NCBI GenBank assembly: GCA_036320915.1
Contig: JAXBDG010000003.1
Coordinates: 1,426,001-1,490,000, forward strand
Direction of reading: 5' to 3'
From: Linnemannia elongata
Taxonomy: Eukaryota; Mortierellomycota; Mortierellomycetes; Mortierellales; Mortierellaceae
DNA length: 64,000 nt
The notes beneath the pieces were generated by a model, which saw nothing but the letters and a program-made list of their open reading frames with translations, had not been told where the DNA came from and ran no database searches. Every line of letters starts with the position of its first letter. The stretch's first letter is position 1. Made by a program: the position numbers and the translations under genes. Below are positions 45,401-56,675 of the stretch, one piece after another.

Positions 45401-46987
45401 GCTGCCAACAAGACATCGTCGCTGACTTCTCCCTCACATCCAAACACTCTGTACGCTCCAATCGTGGCTAATGTTCCATACGTTGAAGCGTCGGCACAAT
45501 TGTCAGTTTCTCTCTCTCTCTCTCTCTGACCAAAGGAGGCGACTGTATGTATCACAAGGAACCGTTGGTTCACAAAAGAAAAAGAATTCATCTTACCATC
45601 GGGAGCAACACCAACAAAATCTTGAGGTCCCATCGCGTTCGGTCCTTGATTACGAGCGGCAACGATCCCGGCCACATGAGTACCATGCCCCGCACAGTCC
45701 ATAGGATCCCTATCGGGTTTCGGCGTATCCTTCTCGCTGTTTCCATTATCGTAATCGTCGCCTACAAAGTCATAACCATAAGCGACCTTGCATCCAGGAC
45801 CGAAACACCCTCCCAGTGCCGGATGCTTGTAGTCCACTCCCGTGTCTAATACATCGCACATGTCGGATAAAAAAAAAAAATAGTCAGTTGAGGTTAACAG
45901 CGACATCAAACCTGAGCGAGAATGAAGAAAACTAGAAAAAAGAAGTACCGATGATGCCGACTTTGATGCCTTTGCCGGTCAGACCGAGCTTCTTGTGGAC
46001 CATCTGGATCCCTGTCAGGATATGAGCAGATTCTAGGCTAGGCCTCGTCTTCTGCAGCGATCCCAATGGCAATGCCTTTGGTCTCTTTCGCGTGCGCTAT
46101 AGTCAAACGCATTCAAAACATATACATTTAAAGTTCAGGGATTGTCAAAGAATGCTACACCGATAGCAAAAGTCTACACAAGTAGATTGATTATGACCAG
46201 ACTAGGGCTTCTCACTCACCACAGGATAGATCCCAATGACACCCGCAAGTGCAGCGACCTCCTCGAGCCCATCACTGTCTCCCTCCAACTTGAACGAGAT
46301 CACATTCAACACATCGTCCTCGTCCATTCCAAACTCCTGTCGGATCGTCACTTTCCCAGGAAGTGCCAGCAGGGCCTCTCTCACCAGCGCATGCTGGACT
46401 TTTGCCTCCTCCGTACCGGGCGCTGCTGACAATCGCGCGTAGTAGGTGTTGATCAGCCGTCGGATAGGGTGCGCTGATCCAGTTGTAGGTGGTTCGGTTA
46501 CTGGTGCTGCAAGGTCATCTGGCAAAGAAATGTCTGGGTTCTGTGGAGACGGTGCTTCCAGAGGCGTCTGTTGAGCATCTTTGGCCTCCCTCTCTGTATC
46601 CACCCCACCACGACTTTGTGAATCGAGTTGAGAATCTGCATCAATAATGCTCCCCTGAAGACCCGAGAACGTCATTGGGTCCATACTAGAATCAGACTCC
46701 ATAAACCCAAATGGGGTCTGCTGTTGCTGTTGCTGTTGCTGTTGAAATCCTTGAACTTGAGTCTGTGCTTTTCTTGTCCGCTGATCATGCTCGCCGTCTT
46801 GTTCTTGTGTCATAGTTTCGACAACTACAGCGTTGGGCTCATAGCCCTCGCCGCCGAAAGAGACTTCGAGAGCACAGACGGAGGCAATAGTGTTGCCCTT
46901 GAACATTAGCCACGGCGGAACATTGATAATCGTCAGGACCAAGAAGAGGACCAGCTGGATCCAAAGGTGTGTTGATGTCCGCTTCAT
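42451..46987 (-). CDS. Secreted subtilisin-like serine protease (S8) with PA domain and Lys-rich insert
   Basis: Four exons (46220-46987, 45949-46096, 45597-45845, 42451-45467) join to about 1,393 residues. A hydrophobic signal segment lies near residues 8-30. A Gln-rich linker follows, then an I9-like propeptide (about 165-256). The catalytic triad is readable: D306 in IIDTGVD, H359 in GHGTHVAG and S721 in GTSMSSPYMAG. N456/N458 in ANGND sit at the oxyanion position. A PA (protease-associated) domain is inserted between His and Ser, about residues 535-660. After the peptidase domain come Fn3-like beta domains. Residues about 1138-1230 form an unusual Lys/His/Arg-rich stretch (HRHHHH, KNKKNKD) inside the C-terminal domain, which resumes with DGRYRLVV and ends RRK. 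The intron 3 acceptor was placed by frame and by the ATIGAYRVFGC strand. A broken duplicate lies at 39075-39611. Confidence 0.88.
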
Positions 46988-47566
46988 TCTCTGCTTGCCA
47001 CAGAAAGTAGTATATAGGTTGTCGTTAAGTAGTCCGGAGAAGCGAAAGTATGGATAAAAGATATGACGGCGAGGATGGTGAAGAGAAAAAAAAAGAAAGT
47101 AAGTGGAAACAGCAGAGGAACAAAATAGTAAGAAGGGATATGACAGATAACAACAAGAATGATTCCACGCAAAAGAGGGGTGAGAGTTCATAATTCTACT
47201 TCATCTCTTCAAGGGGGGTTTGCAAATTGAGGACTCCAAATAGCCCCCCTTTCTCATCCTTCAATTCTTCTCGCTCTATTTTTCCTTGTAGTATTGTCGT
47301 CCTCCTCGTTTTGCCCCTTGCAGCCTTGGTCTGCTGCCACACTCTAAACTAGGCGTCCCAACATGCGCCCATTGCCCTTTGTGCGAAAAAGTAGTGTTTT
47401 AATGGGTATGGTACACGTTGTACAAGGAGCGAGAAAGTAAAGAAAAAAATGCAAACAAAGTGAAATGGATACTATGCTAGTACAGCGGGAGGGAGGGAAT
47501 GTCACTTCCGCAAAAAAAGATAAAAAAAGGTTGGACAATCTAGCGCAATATGAGCAGGAGTGCGAT
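46988..47566. other. Spacer between subtilase 5' end and Cdc7 3' end
   Basis: No gene. It holds the subtilase promoter region. Confidence 0.5.
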
Positions 47567-50500
47567 CTACGGTTTGTCTTCTGCAAGAAATCGGTGCTTC
47601 AGTGCTTGTCGGGCAGTGATTCGTTTGGTCGGGTCCAGCGCCATGAGTTTGTCCAGCAGATCGATTGCATCCATAAAGTCTTCATCGCTCTCCGTACCGA
47701 CAATATTGAGCGACTTGATATAAGCTGCCTCTAATTCGTAGATTGTGAGTTTCCCAGTATCTTTGGTTCCGGAAGTGGTTCGGAGCTTGGGATCTGGAAT
47801 GGTCGATGTCGCCTCGCCGTCGGGCTGTGTCGCAGCGGCTACAGAAGTTGCACTTGATGCTGTCTCTGCCTTTCGATCTTTTCCTCTCGTCATAAGATCA
47901 TCGTGGACACGTCGTCTAGTGTCGGGCTCAGGCATAGCATCTTGCTTGTGAGCGCTGCTTCGGTTCTGAAGGTCCACCTTCGACGCCACAATAGTTGAAT
48001 CGTGAGCTTGCAGTGGTACGCTTCGTCCATGTGCATCTGAAGCAGATGTTGTCTGTGCATCGAGGTTCTTGGATGAACTGCGTTGTTGACGATCAGTGGT
48101 CTGAGAGGATCTCGAGGATCGACTAGATGACTGCGAACTTCGTTGGTCTGGTTTGCCAAAGCGTGTCGGATTCATAAGTCGACAAATTTTGGCGCGCGAA
48201 ACGCCGTAGTCCTTGATAGCAGGTATAGTGGTTAAAAACGTTCGATCTATTAAGCAGCAAACACAATGAATCAACACTCGGCTTGTTGGAATCGTCACAA
48301 CGCGCATATGTTATGCGAAGAAATACAAAGTGCACTCGCTGAATGTTGAACTTACTAAATGTGGCAGCGACGGCGGCCATTTCACGTTGACCAAAAACGA
48401 CCGCAATCTCTAAAAGAGCCTCCAAATCGTCGTCCGAGTTGAAGAAGGGGAACCGTCCTGAGAGGAAACACAGTAGAATGACTCCAACAGACCAGATATC
48501 CAGGGCTACATTAACATTACAAGACACTAGTGAGTACAGACTCATTAATTTGCAGCCTCTGGGTTGATGTAGGAGATATTGTCAATTGCCACATACCAAC
48601 TGTCTGCTGAACATGTCTGAAGAGAATCTCTGGTGCCCTAAATCCTCTCGTTCCTGCTCGGTTAACTCTGATCACAGGCCTGATGGTTGATGACAAACTG
48701 CGCATTAGCTTCTGTTAAGTCCGCATGTTTTCAACTGTAAGCGGGTCTTTCGTCGCAAGTTACCTTGGATCCTTCTTATCGAATCCTAGTGCACGGGCAG
48801 CCTTTGGTACTGGGCCAATCGGGGGTGCTGGGGAGGTCTCTGAATGAGGAAGGTGCGAGGGGTGTTTTGACCTTCCATGAATAGGGTGACCAGGCAATGG
48901 AGAAGGGTGATTGGCGACAGTGGCGCTCACGCTTGCGACATGTGCTACTGGACGCTGCCTTTGAAATGGATTCTGAAGTGTTGCGGCAAAATCCTGCGTA
49001 GTGGTCGTGTGGCGGACGGAATGGATCTGATTGTGTGCTGGAGTAGGAACTGTCGAACGAGAGACATATGATGTTGCTGTTGGTTGCGTTGGTGCGCCAG
49101 TAGCAGCAGTGGTGGCGTGTAATGTCCTGGGAGTTGCTCGACTCTCGAGCATAGATCTTGAGCTGACGGGAGCATTGTTTTCCTTGTCGCGTCGAGTAGA
49201 GCCAGACCTTTGTGCCAGTAAGGAATGTGCTGCTTGCTCTTGTGATGCTGCCGTCGCTACACCCGCAGCTGACGTTGTTGGTCCCGTTGGAGTTGGAGTT
49301 GACGCTCTAGCTCCTGCATTGATCGATGATGATGATGTCCTTGTTGGTCCAGTTGCCGCCGATGTAGAATTTGATGGCCTTACTGCTGCGGAAGCTGCTG
49401 AGGCTACAGCTGAGCCTCTTTCCGCTGCACTGGCTCTTGAAGATGACGACCGTGATTTCGACTCGCGATAGGCCTTGCGTGAACTCTCCTGGCGCTGCGC
49501 AAGTCCAAAGTCCACCAGCATTCCTGTCTTTCTCTGAACGTCATAGAGGAAATTGCTTGGCTTGACATCCCTGTGAATAATGTCATTGGCATGAACGTGC
49601 ATAAGAGCTTTAAGTAGCGCGCGAAAGTAACAGCGGATGCCGTCCATGGGTAGCGTCTTGTAGTATTCCTAGAAAGAGTGAAACCCAAATGAGTAAGATT
49701 AGTACCGTTTTTTAATTACGTACACTAATGACGATGTGTCGCTTATTCTCCCACAGCGATGGCAACATACCCGAAAGTCGCGGTGCTCAAAGTAAGGCAA
49801 TACGACAATAACCTGGTCCATGAATCGGAATGCGGTGATCAAGGGTACAACATTCTTGTGGCCACTATATTGCATAATAACAAAATAAACGTCAGCAAGG
49901 TCCAAGGACATCCAGCAATGGTATCAACCACTTAGCAAAGCTGTTACACTCTTCGTTACCTCAGATCGTGCAGGATGGCAATTTCGTTCTGTATCCGGTC
50001 AGGACTACTCGTCACGTAAATCCGTTTAAGCGCTACCACTTTGCCTCCTTCAGAGTCGCTCAGCTTGGTTGTAGCAGTCTTTTCCTCAGAGACATCGGCG
50101 CCAGGTATCTTTTCCATCTCATAATCCCATGCCGTGTTGTCGTATTGTTCGTGCTCGAGATCGATCGCCTTGTAGACAGAACTAAAAGTGCCTGTGACAA
50201 AGACGAGAAGCAAATGTCAGACGTTGCATAAACAAAGCTCCTTTTCACGTTCCATTCGCTCAGTTCTCCCTATGATCCATACCTGCTCCGATCTTGTCCA
50301 GAAGTTTAAACTTTCCCTGCAGACCATTGAATCCTTGCTCAAACGCCTCCATCTCCCGCAAAACATACTCAGGAACCACTTGATTCTCCTCATCCTCCTC
50401 GGGATCGCTGTCCTCGTCATCATCCTGAATCCCATCACCCTCAGCCTTATCGTTCGTCCTTGCACGCTTCCTTCGGTGTTGAGCATCCCCGTTGTCTTTT

Positions 50501-51225
50501 GCATTGAGAGCTGCCTCGGGGGCGTTCGTTTTCATCCGCGAGTCATTTCCTCGCTCTCTTCCTTCACGGTCATCCAAAGACGGATCTTTTGTCGCGTCTC
50601 CGTCCTGCATTGGTGTTTGAGGTGCCTCCGTTGACTCTCTAGACGTAGCGTTGAGGTAGCTCTCCTTCTGCTGTGATATTGACTCTGCATGGGAGACTTC
50701 CTGTGACGCGTGAAAGTGTTCATCCTGATCGGGCTGACTATGGGATGGCACCGTAGCTGCTGTTGAGTCATCCTTGCCTCCCTCTGAAACAACGCCTTGA
50801 ATCTGATCGGGCTTGACTTGTGCCTCTGATTGCTGCTCGTGCGACTGGGACGGACTCTGCGGTTCTGGTGGCTGGTACTTCCCCTTGCGCTGTGATAGCC
50901 GCCGGTGCTTCTGAGGTGAACTGCGAGGTTGTTCAGGCGTGTTGTAGAGTTTCCGTTTGGAATCCCCCATGGGTATTGAAACCAAGAGTCGTGACCGTGA
51001 AGGGGAAGAGAGTAGCAATCCCGGTTGTACCGTTCCATTTGACGCGCCCAACGCAACTGGCTCTTCGACAAGCACCTCCTTTTCTTCAATGTTGACGCCG
51101 TTCGCCTGAAGACCGGTTGTTAGGGTTTGCTGAAGCTCTCCTCGAGCCACGCTCTGTGCTCTACTTCGAGTCATCCTGGCGACCGGGGACCGGATCGAAC
51201 TCTGGTCATGCTTTCGCCCCGACAT
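47567..51225 (-). CDS. CDC7: Cdc7-type protein kinase (DDK catalytic subunit)
   Basis: Catalytic subunit of Dbf4-dependent kinase, which phosphorylates MCM helicase to fire replication origins. Seven exons (50283-51225, 49960-50191, 49771-49864, 48764-49668, 48597-48697, 48356-48505, 47567-48246) give about 1,034 residues, longer than yeast Cdc7. A disordered Ser/Gln/Glu-rich N-terminus of about 290 residues precedes the kinase. Kinase features: GAGTFSSVYK glycine loop, catalytic lysine K370 in VVALKRIY, HRDVKPSNF (D457), VDFGLAQ (D476), GTRGFRAPE (746-748, the Cdc7-type activation segment) and DIWSVG. As in Cdc7 proteins, a large insert splits the domain between DFG and APE (about residues 484-735, Ser/Ala/Thr-rich). 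A second insert (about 840-980) precedes the final LDPTKRITARQAL helix. A nuclear location is expected. Confidence 0.92.
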
Positions 51226-52056
51226 GGCAGCACTGGGCGGTGCAACGATTGAGTTGAAGGTGACGAAAGGTGAATGTTACAAGGTTTTTTTTTGGTGGGT
51301 TACTTGCTGTTGGTTGTAATGGAGGTGAGAGTGGATGTTTGTGAGAGTACTCTCTATTGGCTGGTGTGTCCTTGTGCTTGTCCTTATCCGTGTAGCTGGT
51401 GGTAATGGGATTAGATCATGCTGTTTTGTCCTTTTTGAGTGGCGGTCTCTTCCTGCAGTGCAATCACGACAAGGAGAACAAGAGGGGAAAGAGTTGCGAG
51501 GCAAAAAGCCGCTCTGTGGCAAATGAGCGGGTTACCTTCATTTTTTTTTTTTCATTGGACAGTCTAAATACTGTTGCACGTGAGAATATTTTTAATGGCG
51601 GCAGTAGTTCTTCTTCCTTGGACTTTTTTCATCCTCTTCTCCCTTCCCTTTTCTTTCTCTCCTCCTTACCCTCAGGCACCCTCCTCTCTCTTCCCTCCCC
51701 TCCCTCTCCCCCTCTCCCCTTACCCCTCTTCCCGGGTCCCACCTCTCTTCTCACTCTCTCTCACTCTCTTACTCCTGCTAGTAAGTAGGCTTATCAATAT
51801 ACCATCAATTCAACTGCACTCTATCATAACAGTAACAAAAGAGCACAGCAGCATAACTATCCAAACATCCGCCGACTTTGCCCACCCTGAACGATACTCA
51901 CTTTCGCAACAACAGCCTACCAACCTGCCAACCTGCCACCAAGGGTCCTCCTCCCCTGCCACTAACTGCCGTATACTCAACGACCAACAGCGACTCCTCT
52001 CTAACCTGCACCATCTCCTTCCTCAAACTGATCTCGTCTTCCACACTTTACTAGTT
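51226..52056. other. Divergent promoter between CDC7 and the eIF4E gene
   Basis: No gene. The right half (51600-51780) is strongly CT-rich and serves as leader of the eIF4E gene. Confidence 0.55.
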
Positions 52057-52297
52057 ATGCCTTCATCACTCGTCTTTCAGCAGAACGGCGTTGGAGCCAT
52101 GGCCCTTGCTTCTTCGCCCCGAGGAGCCGACAATGTGGAATCAAAGAGTCCTTCCGGATCAGAGAATGGAGCCCCTGCCGTTGCTGCAGTCGCCACTCCT
52201 ATTCCCCTGAGGAACGATTGGGTCTTTTGGCACGACAAGTAAGACCCCGTCCTTCTTTCATCATCTCGACCATCAACCCTTATTTTTCTCAAAGGAC

Positions 52298-52337
<40 letters not shown>

Positions 52338-53604
52338 TCCAAGCTCTGACACCACATTCCCTTCCATAGGTTCGTTGCCAATGCAACCCCAGCAGAGTAC
52401 ACGGAGAACCTCAAGGAGATTGCCGATGTCAACACTGTCCAGGTAAACGACAGAACAAAGTTTCTTTTTCTTATTTCGCTGAGCGGGATGAACGGACAGC
52501 CATGCCTGCGCCGTGCGGGAATCAGATGACCGAACACCCGCCCCTCCCTCCCTCCTTCTCCTCTCTTCCTTCTGTCTCTCTCCCAGTTGTCTTTCGGGGA
52601 TAAAAAAAGTACGCACAACTAACGTAAACTCCGTTTCGCCCACTGCGGATTTTTTCCTTTTGTAATATCATCCTTGTTGTTTGTTACCCTTTTTTACTGC
52701 TCTACCACTTAGTCCTTTTGGTCGGTGTACAACAACATCACGGGCCCTGAGCGTCTGACCTTGAGATGCTCGCTCCACTTCATCCACAAGGGTGTCAAGC
52801 CCTTGTGGGAGGATCCCAAGAATGAGCACGGAGGCGCATGGAACTTCAGGACGGCCAAGGGCGACACTGCCTTTGTCTGGCGCGAGCTGTTGATGGCCTT
52901 GATTGGCGAGCAGTTTGAGGATACCATCTCCAAGGGTAAGCTTTTTCAACAACATCAACATCAACAACAGCAACAGCAACAGCAACAACAACAACAACAA
53001 CAACAACAGCAAAACAAAACCCCTTTGCTGGAAGCATAACATACTCTTTCAATGGGATGTTGTCTGCGTATCATTGGATCATGCTATGGGGTTTCAGGAT
53101 GATTTATTTTTATGACTTTCCCTATCAATTGGTGGACAAGCACTCCTCTCCCTCCTGGAAGTGAAGAGGGGAAGAGGGAAAGAGGGACAGAGCGGCGTGA
53201 ATCCCCAAGTGCGCATTGCCTTCTGCTCCCAACTCTAATTGGGGAGGTTCTTTACAACAGGGCCCGTGAGCGTTTCGGCAAAAGGGACAACAACAAACGG
53301 GAGACAACAGTTGGCGAAGGATGCAGGCATTCATGCAGGAGCAAATTGACCTTTCAACGGAAAATCAAAACACAGCGACTGACCCATCCCTCCTTTCCTT
53401 TACATTCAATTAATAGACGATCAGATCTTCGGCTTGTCCGTCTCGGCACGCTGGAACTCTGACATTTTCCAGATCTGGAACATGGATTCGTCGCTCAAGG
53501 AAAACAGCACAGTCATGGAAAAGGTCGCCGAGATTCTCAAGGATGTCCAGATCCAGTCTCCTTTCTACAAGGCCCACAAGGACCACGACCACTTCAAGAT
53601 GTAG
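52057..53604 (+). CDS. Translation initiation factor eIF4E, class III (eIF4E3-like)
   Basis: mRNA cap-binding protein. Four exons (52057-52238, 52370-52442, 52713-52935, 53417-53604) give about 221 residues. A disordered Ser/Ala-rich N-terminus of about 50 residues precedes the fold. The core (WVFWHDK, FWSVYNNI, PLWEDPKN, GGAWNF, ELLMALIGEQF, GLSVSARW) resembles animal eIF4E3 more than eIF4E1, notably FWSVYNNI and the FYKAHKDHDHF end. The second cap-stacking tryptophan (PLWEDPKN) is present. The first (W56 in human eIF4E1) appears to align with tyrosine in AEYTENL; in class III proteins this position is typically not Trp. Cap affinity or role may therefore differ from canonical eIF4E. Intron 1 carries an A38 run and intron 3 (481 bases) a CAA/CAG repeat. 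The class assignment is from remembered motifs, not a tree. Confidence 0.85.
52298..52335. repeat. A38 homopolymer in eIF4E intron 1
   Basis: Uninterrupted run of 38 A residues inside the first intron. Confidence 0.9.
52949..53010. repeat. CAA/CAG trinucleotide repeat in eIF4E intron 3
   Basis: A tract of about 60 bases of CAA, CAT and CAG units just after the exon 3 donor. It is intronic, so it does not encode polyglutamine in the mature protein. Confidence 0.85.
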
Positions 53605-53716
53605 AGGGTCCTCTGTATCTGTCACCTTACACCCTTTCCTTGCCTCTCTTTCACTGCTTCACCATTTTATCATCAACACATCAACATCACCTCCGCCCCT
53701 CATCCTCACCCATGCT

Positions 53717-53722
53717 AATAAA
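53717..53722 (+). terminator. Candidate poly(A) signal of the eIF4E gene
   Basis: AATAAA about 113 bases past the stop codon, in the 235-base spacer convergent with the WRNIP1/Mgs1 gene. Confidence 0.4.
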
Positions 53723-53839
53723 AACATATTTCAACATCACCCATTGTTCTCAGGTTTTGACTGAAATATGCACATTGGAGGCAAACGGCTCTGTTTGTTT
53801 CATGTTTGCAAATCAAATCAGTGAGCAAAAATAAATAAT

Positions 53840-56675
53840 CTACAAACGCCATTCTCCGTCCTCGCCCAGGGTCATCACAGGTGCTTCGCCCATAAACTTG
53901 CGTTTCTTCAGTCCCCTTGGCAAATATTCTTGATCAACCTTGGTCCCCTCTGGGTAAAGTGGGTTATACTTGTATCCGTCGCCATAGCCCATTTCCTTCA
54001 TCAATGTCGTCGGTGCGTTACGGAGATGGATCGGGACTGGGTATGCGAATTCTTCGGACACTGTCTGTTTTACTTGGCCATAGGCGTAATACACATCGAC
54101 AGATTTCTTGGCCTTGGCCATATAGGCTACGCAATGGGCCAAGTTGACGTCGCACTCGGGCATCCCAATCATTTGACACGCTTGGTACGTCGACACCGCC
54201 TAACAGAGAGGAGTGAAAAACGCACGTAAGAATGCCTGCTACTTTGCCTGGATACATTAAACAAAGACAATGACAGCAGTTCCTTCCGAAACACGTACCA
54301 AAGGTAGGGCGGCAGAGTCGGCCATGCCAATGTCTTCGGATGCCATGCGGATCAATCTCCGTGCGATGTACAATGGTTCCTCGCCAGACACAAGCATTCT
54401 CCCCAGCCAATAGAGCGCCGCATCCGCATCCCTATCGGACCAACCTCCAATTGGTTAGCTATATATTACAGCGATACCTTTTTTTTTCTGCCTCTAGTTT
54501 TCATATGCATTATGAACGACAAAAAGTTACATACCCTCCACGGACTGACTTGTGAAGTGCACTGATCAGGTTGTAGTGCTCATCTCCTTGACGATCGTAT
54601 TGGAGATGGGTCTTTTGAAACGCCGCCTTGACAGCCTCTCCCGTCAGTTTGGCGGCGTCCAGTCTCTCAAGAACTCCGGATGATTGCTTGTCCTCTGCTT
54701 GGTCTTCTTCATCCTTTTGGTTGTTACCGTACATAGAATCGTCGGACAAAATTATAGTCGATAGGCCCTGAATCCCAATCTCCAGAGTGTTGATCGCCGA
54801 TCGACCTAAAGTTCAATAGAAACGGGTAAAATAATTACCAGGGTCAATAAGACCATGAACACATGCAAATTGACACCGTTTAGAAAACCAAACAGGCAAA
54901 AAGAAAAAAAAAATACACCTATATATACCATCGCCATCACTGAGATCAATGAGCCACTTGATAGCTCCCGGATCCGTCTTTGCATCCACCCACTCATCAA
55001 GCGTTTGATCATTCTGTCCAAATGTAGAGTTCAAAGTCGCCAGCTCGGTGTCGGTCATCTGTTCGCAGGCCATATCCAGAATATCCCGCCACTTGATCCG
55101 TGCAGCCCTTCGGATCATCTTGTCCATCCCATCCTTAAGCGACAGTTTCTCAAGTGTCAAGACTCTGCACCGTGAGAGCAGAGCACTGTTCACCCTGAAA
55201 CTTGGGTTTTCGGTCGTTGCCCCAATGAGAGTAATCGTGCCTCTCTCGACAAAAGGGAGGAAGATGTCCTGTTGTGATTTTGTAAACCGATGGCTAAGAA
55301 AACAAGACAGAGCAGAGAAACGCAGGTCAGGTTCCATATCTTGCAAGTATCCTGTCACTTAACCAGCGACAAATACATGGAGGATGATGGTCATTACATT
55401 TCGTCCAAGAAAATAATCGTCCGCTGCCTTGAAAACTGGAATAGATTTTTTGCGTCCTCGAATGCTTTTCTAAATGACATGTAAGGAAATGGTAAAAAGT
55501 ATTAAACAATCATTCCTGCAATACGACGAAGCATCTCAGTCCCAAACAAAGCTGAATTGGTGTTGTACCTGACATCTGCGACTCCATGAGTGGTAGCTCC
55601 CATCTCCTTGAACTGCGCCTTTGTTGTATGTGCAATGATCCTGGCCAGAGTTGTCTTGCCTACACCACAAGGACCCCACAGGATGATTGATGGCACCGTG
55701 TCCTGAAGCACAAGCGCCCTGAGAATACCTCCAGGACCGACCAACTCCTTTTGTCCAATGAAATCGTCCAGACTGACAGGTCGGGCTAAAATGTGGAAGA
55801 GTGCTGTGGTGTTAGTTCCCGATCTCATATTCAATGATACAGTTGCCTTTCATGAGTTCAAGAACATGCATCCAATCACTACACTTGCCTCGTTCTGCTA
55901 ATGGCATTGACCGTTGGACGGCAGCGTTGACCTTATCCTTTCTGCTCTGAAACGAAATTTGCTGGTGTTGTTGGTTCGAGGTCGCTGAAGAGGACGGATA
56001 CGAGTCGCGACGATTCATGTCCGTCATTTGGTTTTCACCGTTATCTTGAAACAAGGCTGCTCCATCAATATCTTCAAAGTCGTCGACTGTATCTGCATGC
56101 TTCCGTTTGCCCGATGTCTGTTGTGACTAAGGTGTAGCATTGTTAACGTAGAACACTTCGTTAAATTCTCCTGATTTACAATAGTGAAATTGTAGGTCCA
56201 TGATAGCCTCAAAAGTCGTTTGCATAGATGGGGTGATGTTTTTTTTACCAATGACTCTGCTACGTTCTCCATGCCTGTGCATTCGTTATCGAGATGGTTG
56301 TTGACAAACCTACTTGATTAATTAGTCAATAGACGAGAGGAATGAGTATCATACATATGGGGAGAGAAAGATAACAGCCTACAGGTGCTTCCTGAAAGAC
56401 AAAGGTCATTACCACTCAGCGATCGATTTCCCGCAGATAGGGCATGGTACTATGTAAAATAGAGTCGTTCGAAGGTCGTGTGGTTAGCTCATGAGAGTCT
56501 TTTGACACTTTGACCGGAAGTGTGTGTGGGTCAGCGCATGTTGCATTCCAAATTGCCAAGGAGATTAATCGGTACCGAGGCTAGATGCGGGTTGCGTGAG
56601 CGATGAGCCCTGTCGTTGGAGTGCGTTTGATCCTGTGGCGGGTCGCTTTGCCTTTGGGCTGCTGAATGAGTTCAT
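53840..56675 (-). CDS. MGS1: WRNIP1/Mgs1-type AAA+ ATPase with UBZ zinc finger
   Basis: DNA-damage tolerance ATPase acting at stalled forks; UBZ-carrying members bind ubiquitylated PCNA. Ten exons join in frame: 56576-56675, 56413-56449, 56249-56309, 55889-56126, 55569-55785, 55398-55469, 54929-55293, 54535-54805, 54299-54431 and 53840-54199, giving about 617 residues. Residues 36-56 form a CCHC UBZ4 finger (C36, C39, H51, C56; CPICGKSI). Then [17 protein letters not shown] leads into the AAA+ core with Walker A GPCGVGKT (K189), Walker B FLDEIH (D240, E241), sensor GATTENPSF and the arginine-finger region SALLSRC. The C-terminal clamp-loader-like helical domain carries SEDIGMAD. Intron 4 (55786-55888) uses a GC donor (GCAAGT). 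The first exon was placed by frame because no Met precedes the zinc finger in its own exon. Confidence 0.9.

Noticed and set aside
52949..53010. Polyglutamine-coding repeat
   Set aside because: The CAA/CAG tract lies in intron 3 of the eIF4E gene, between exons that join in frame without it.
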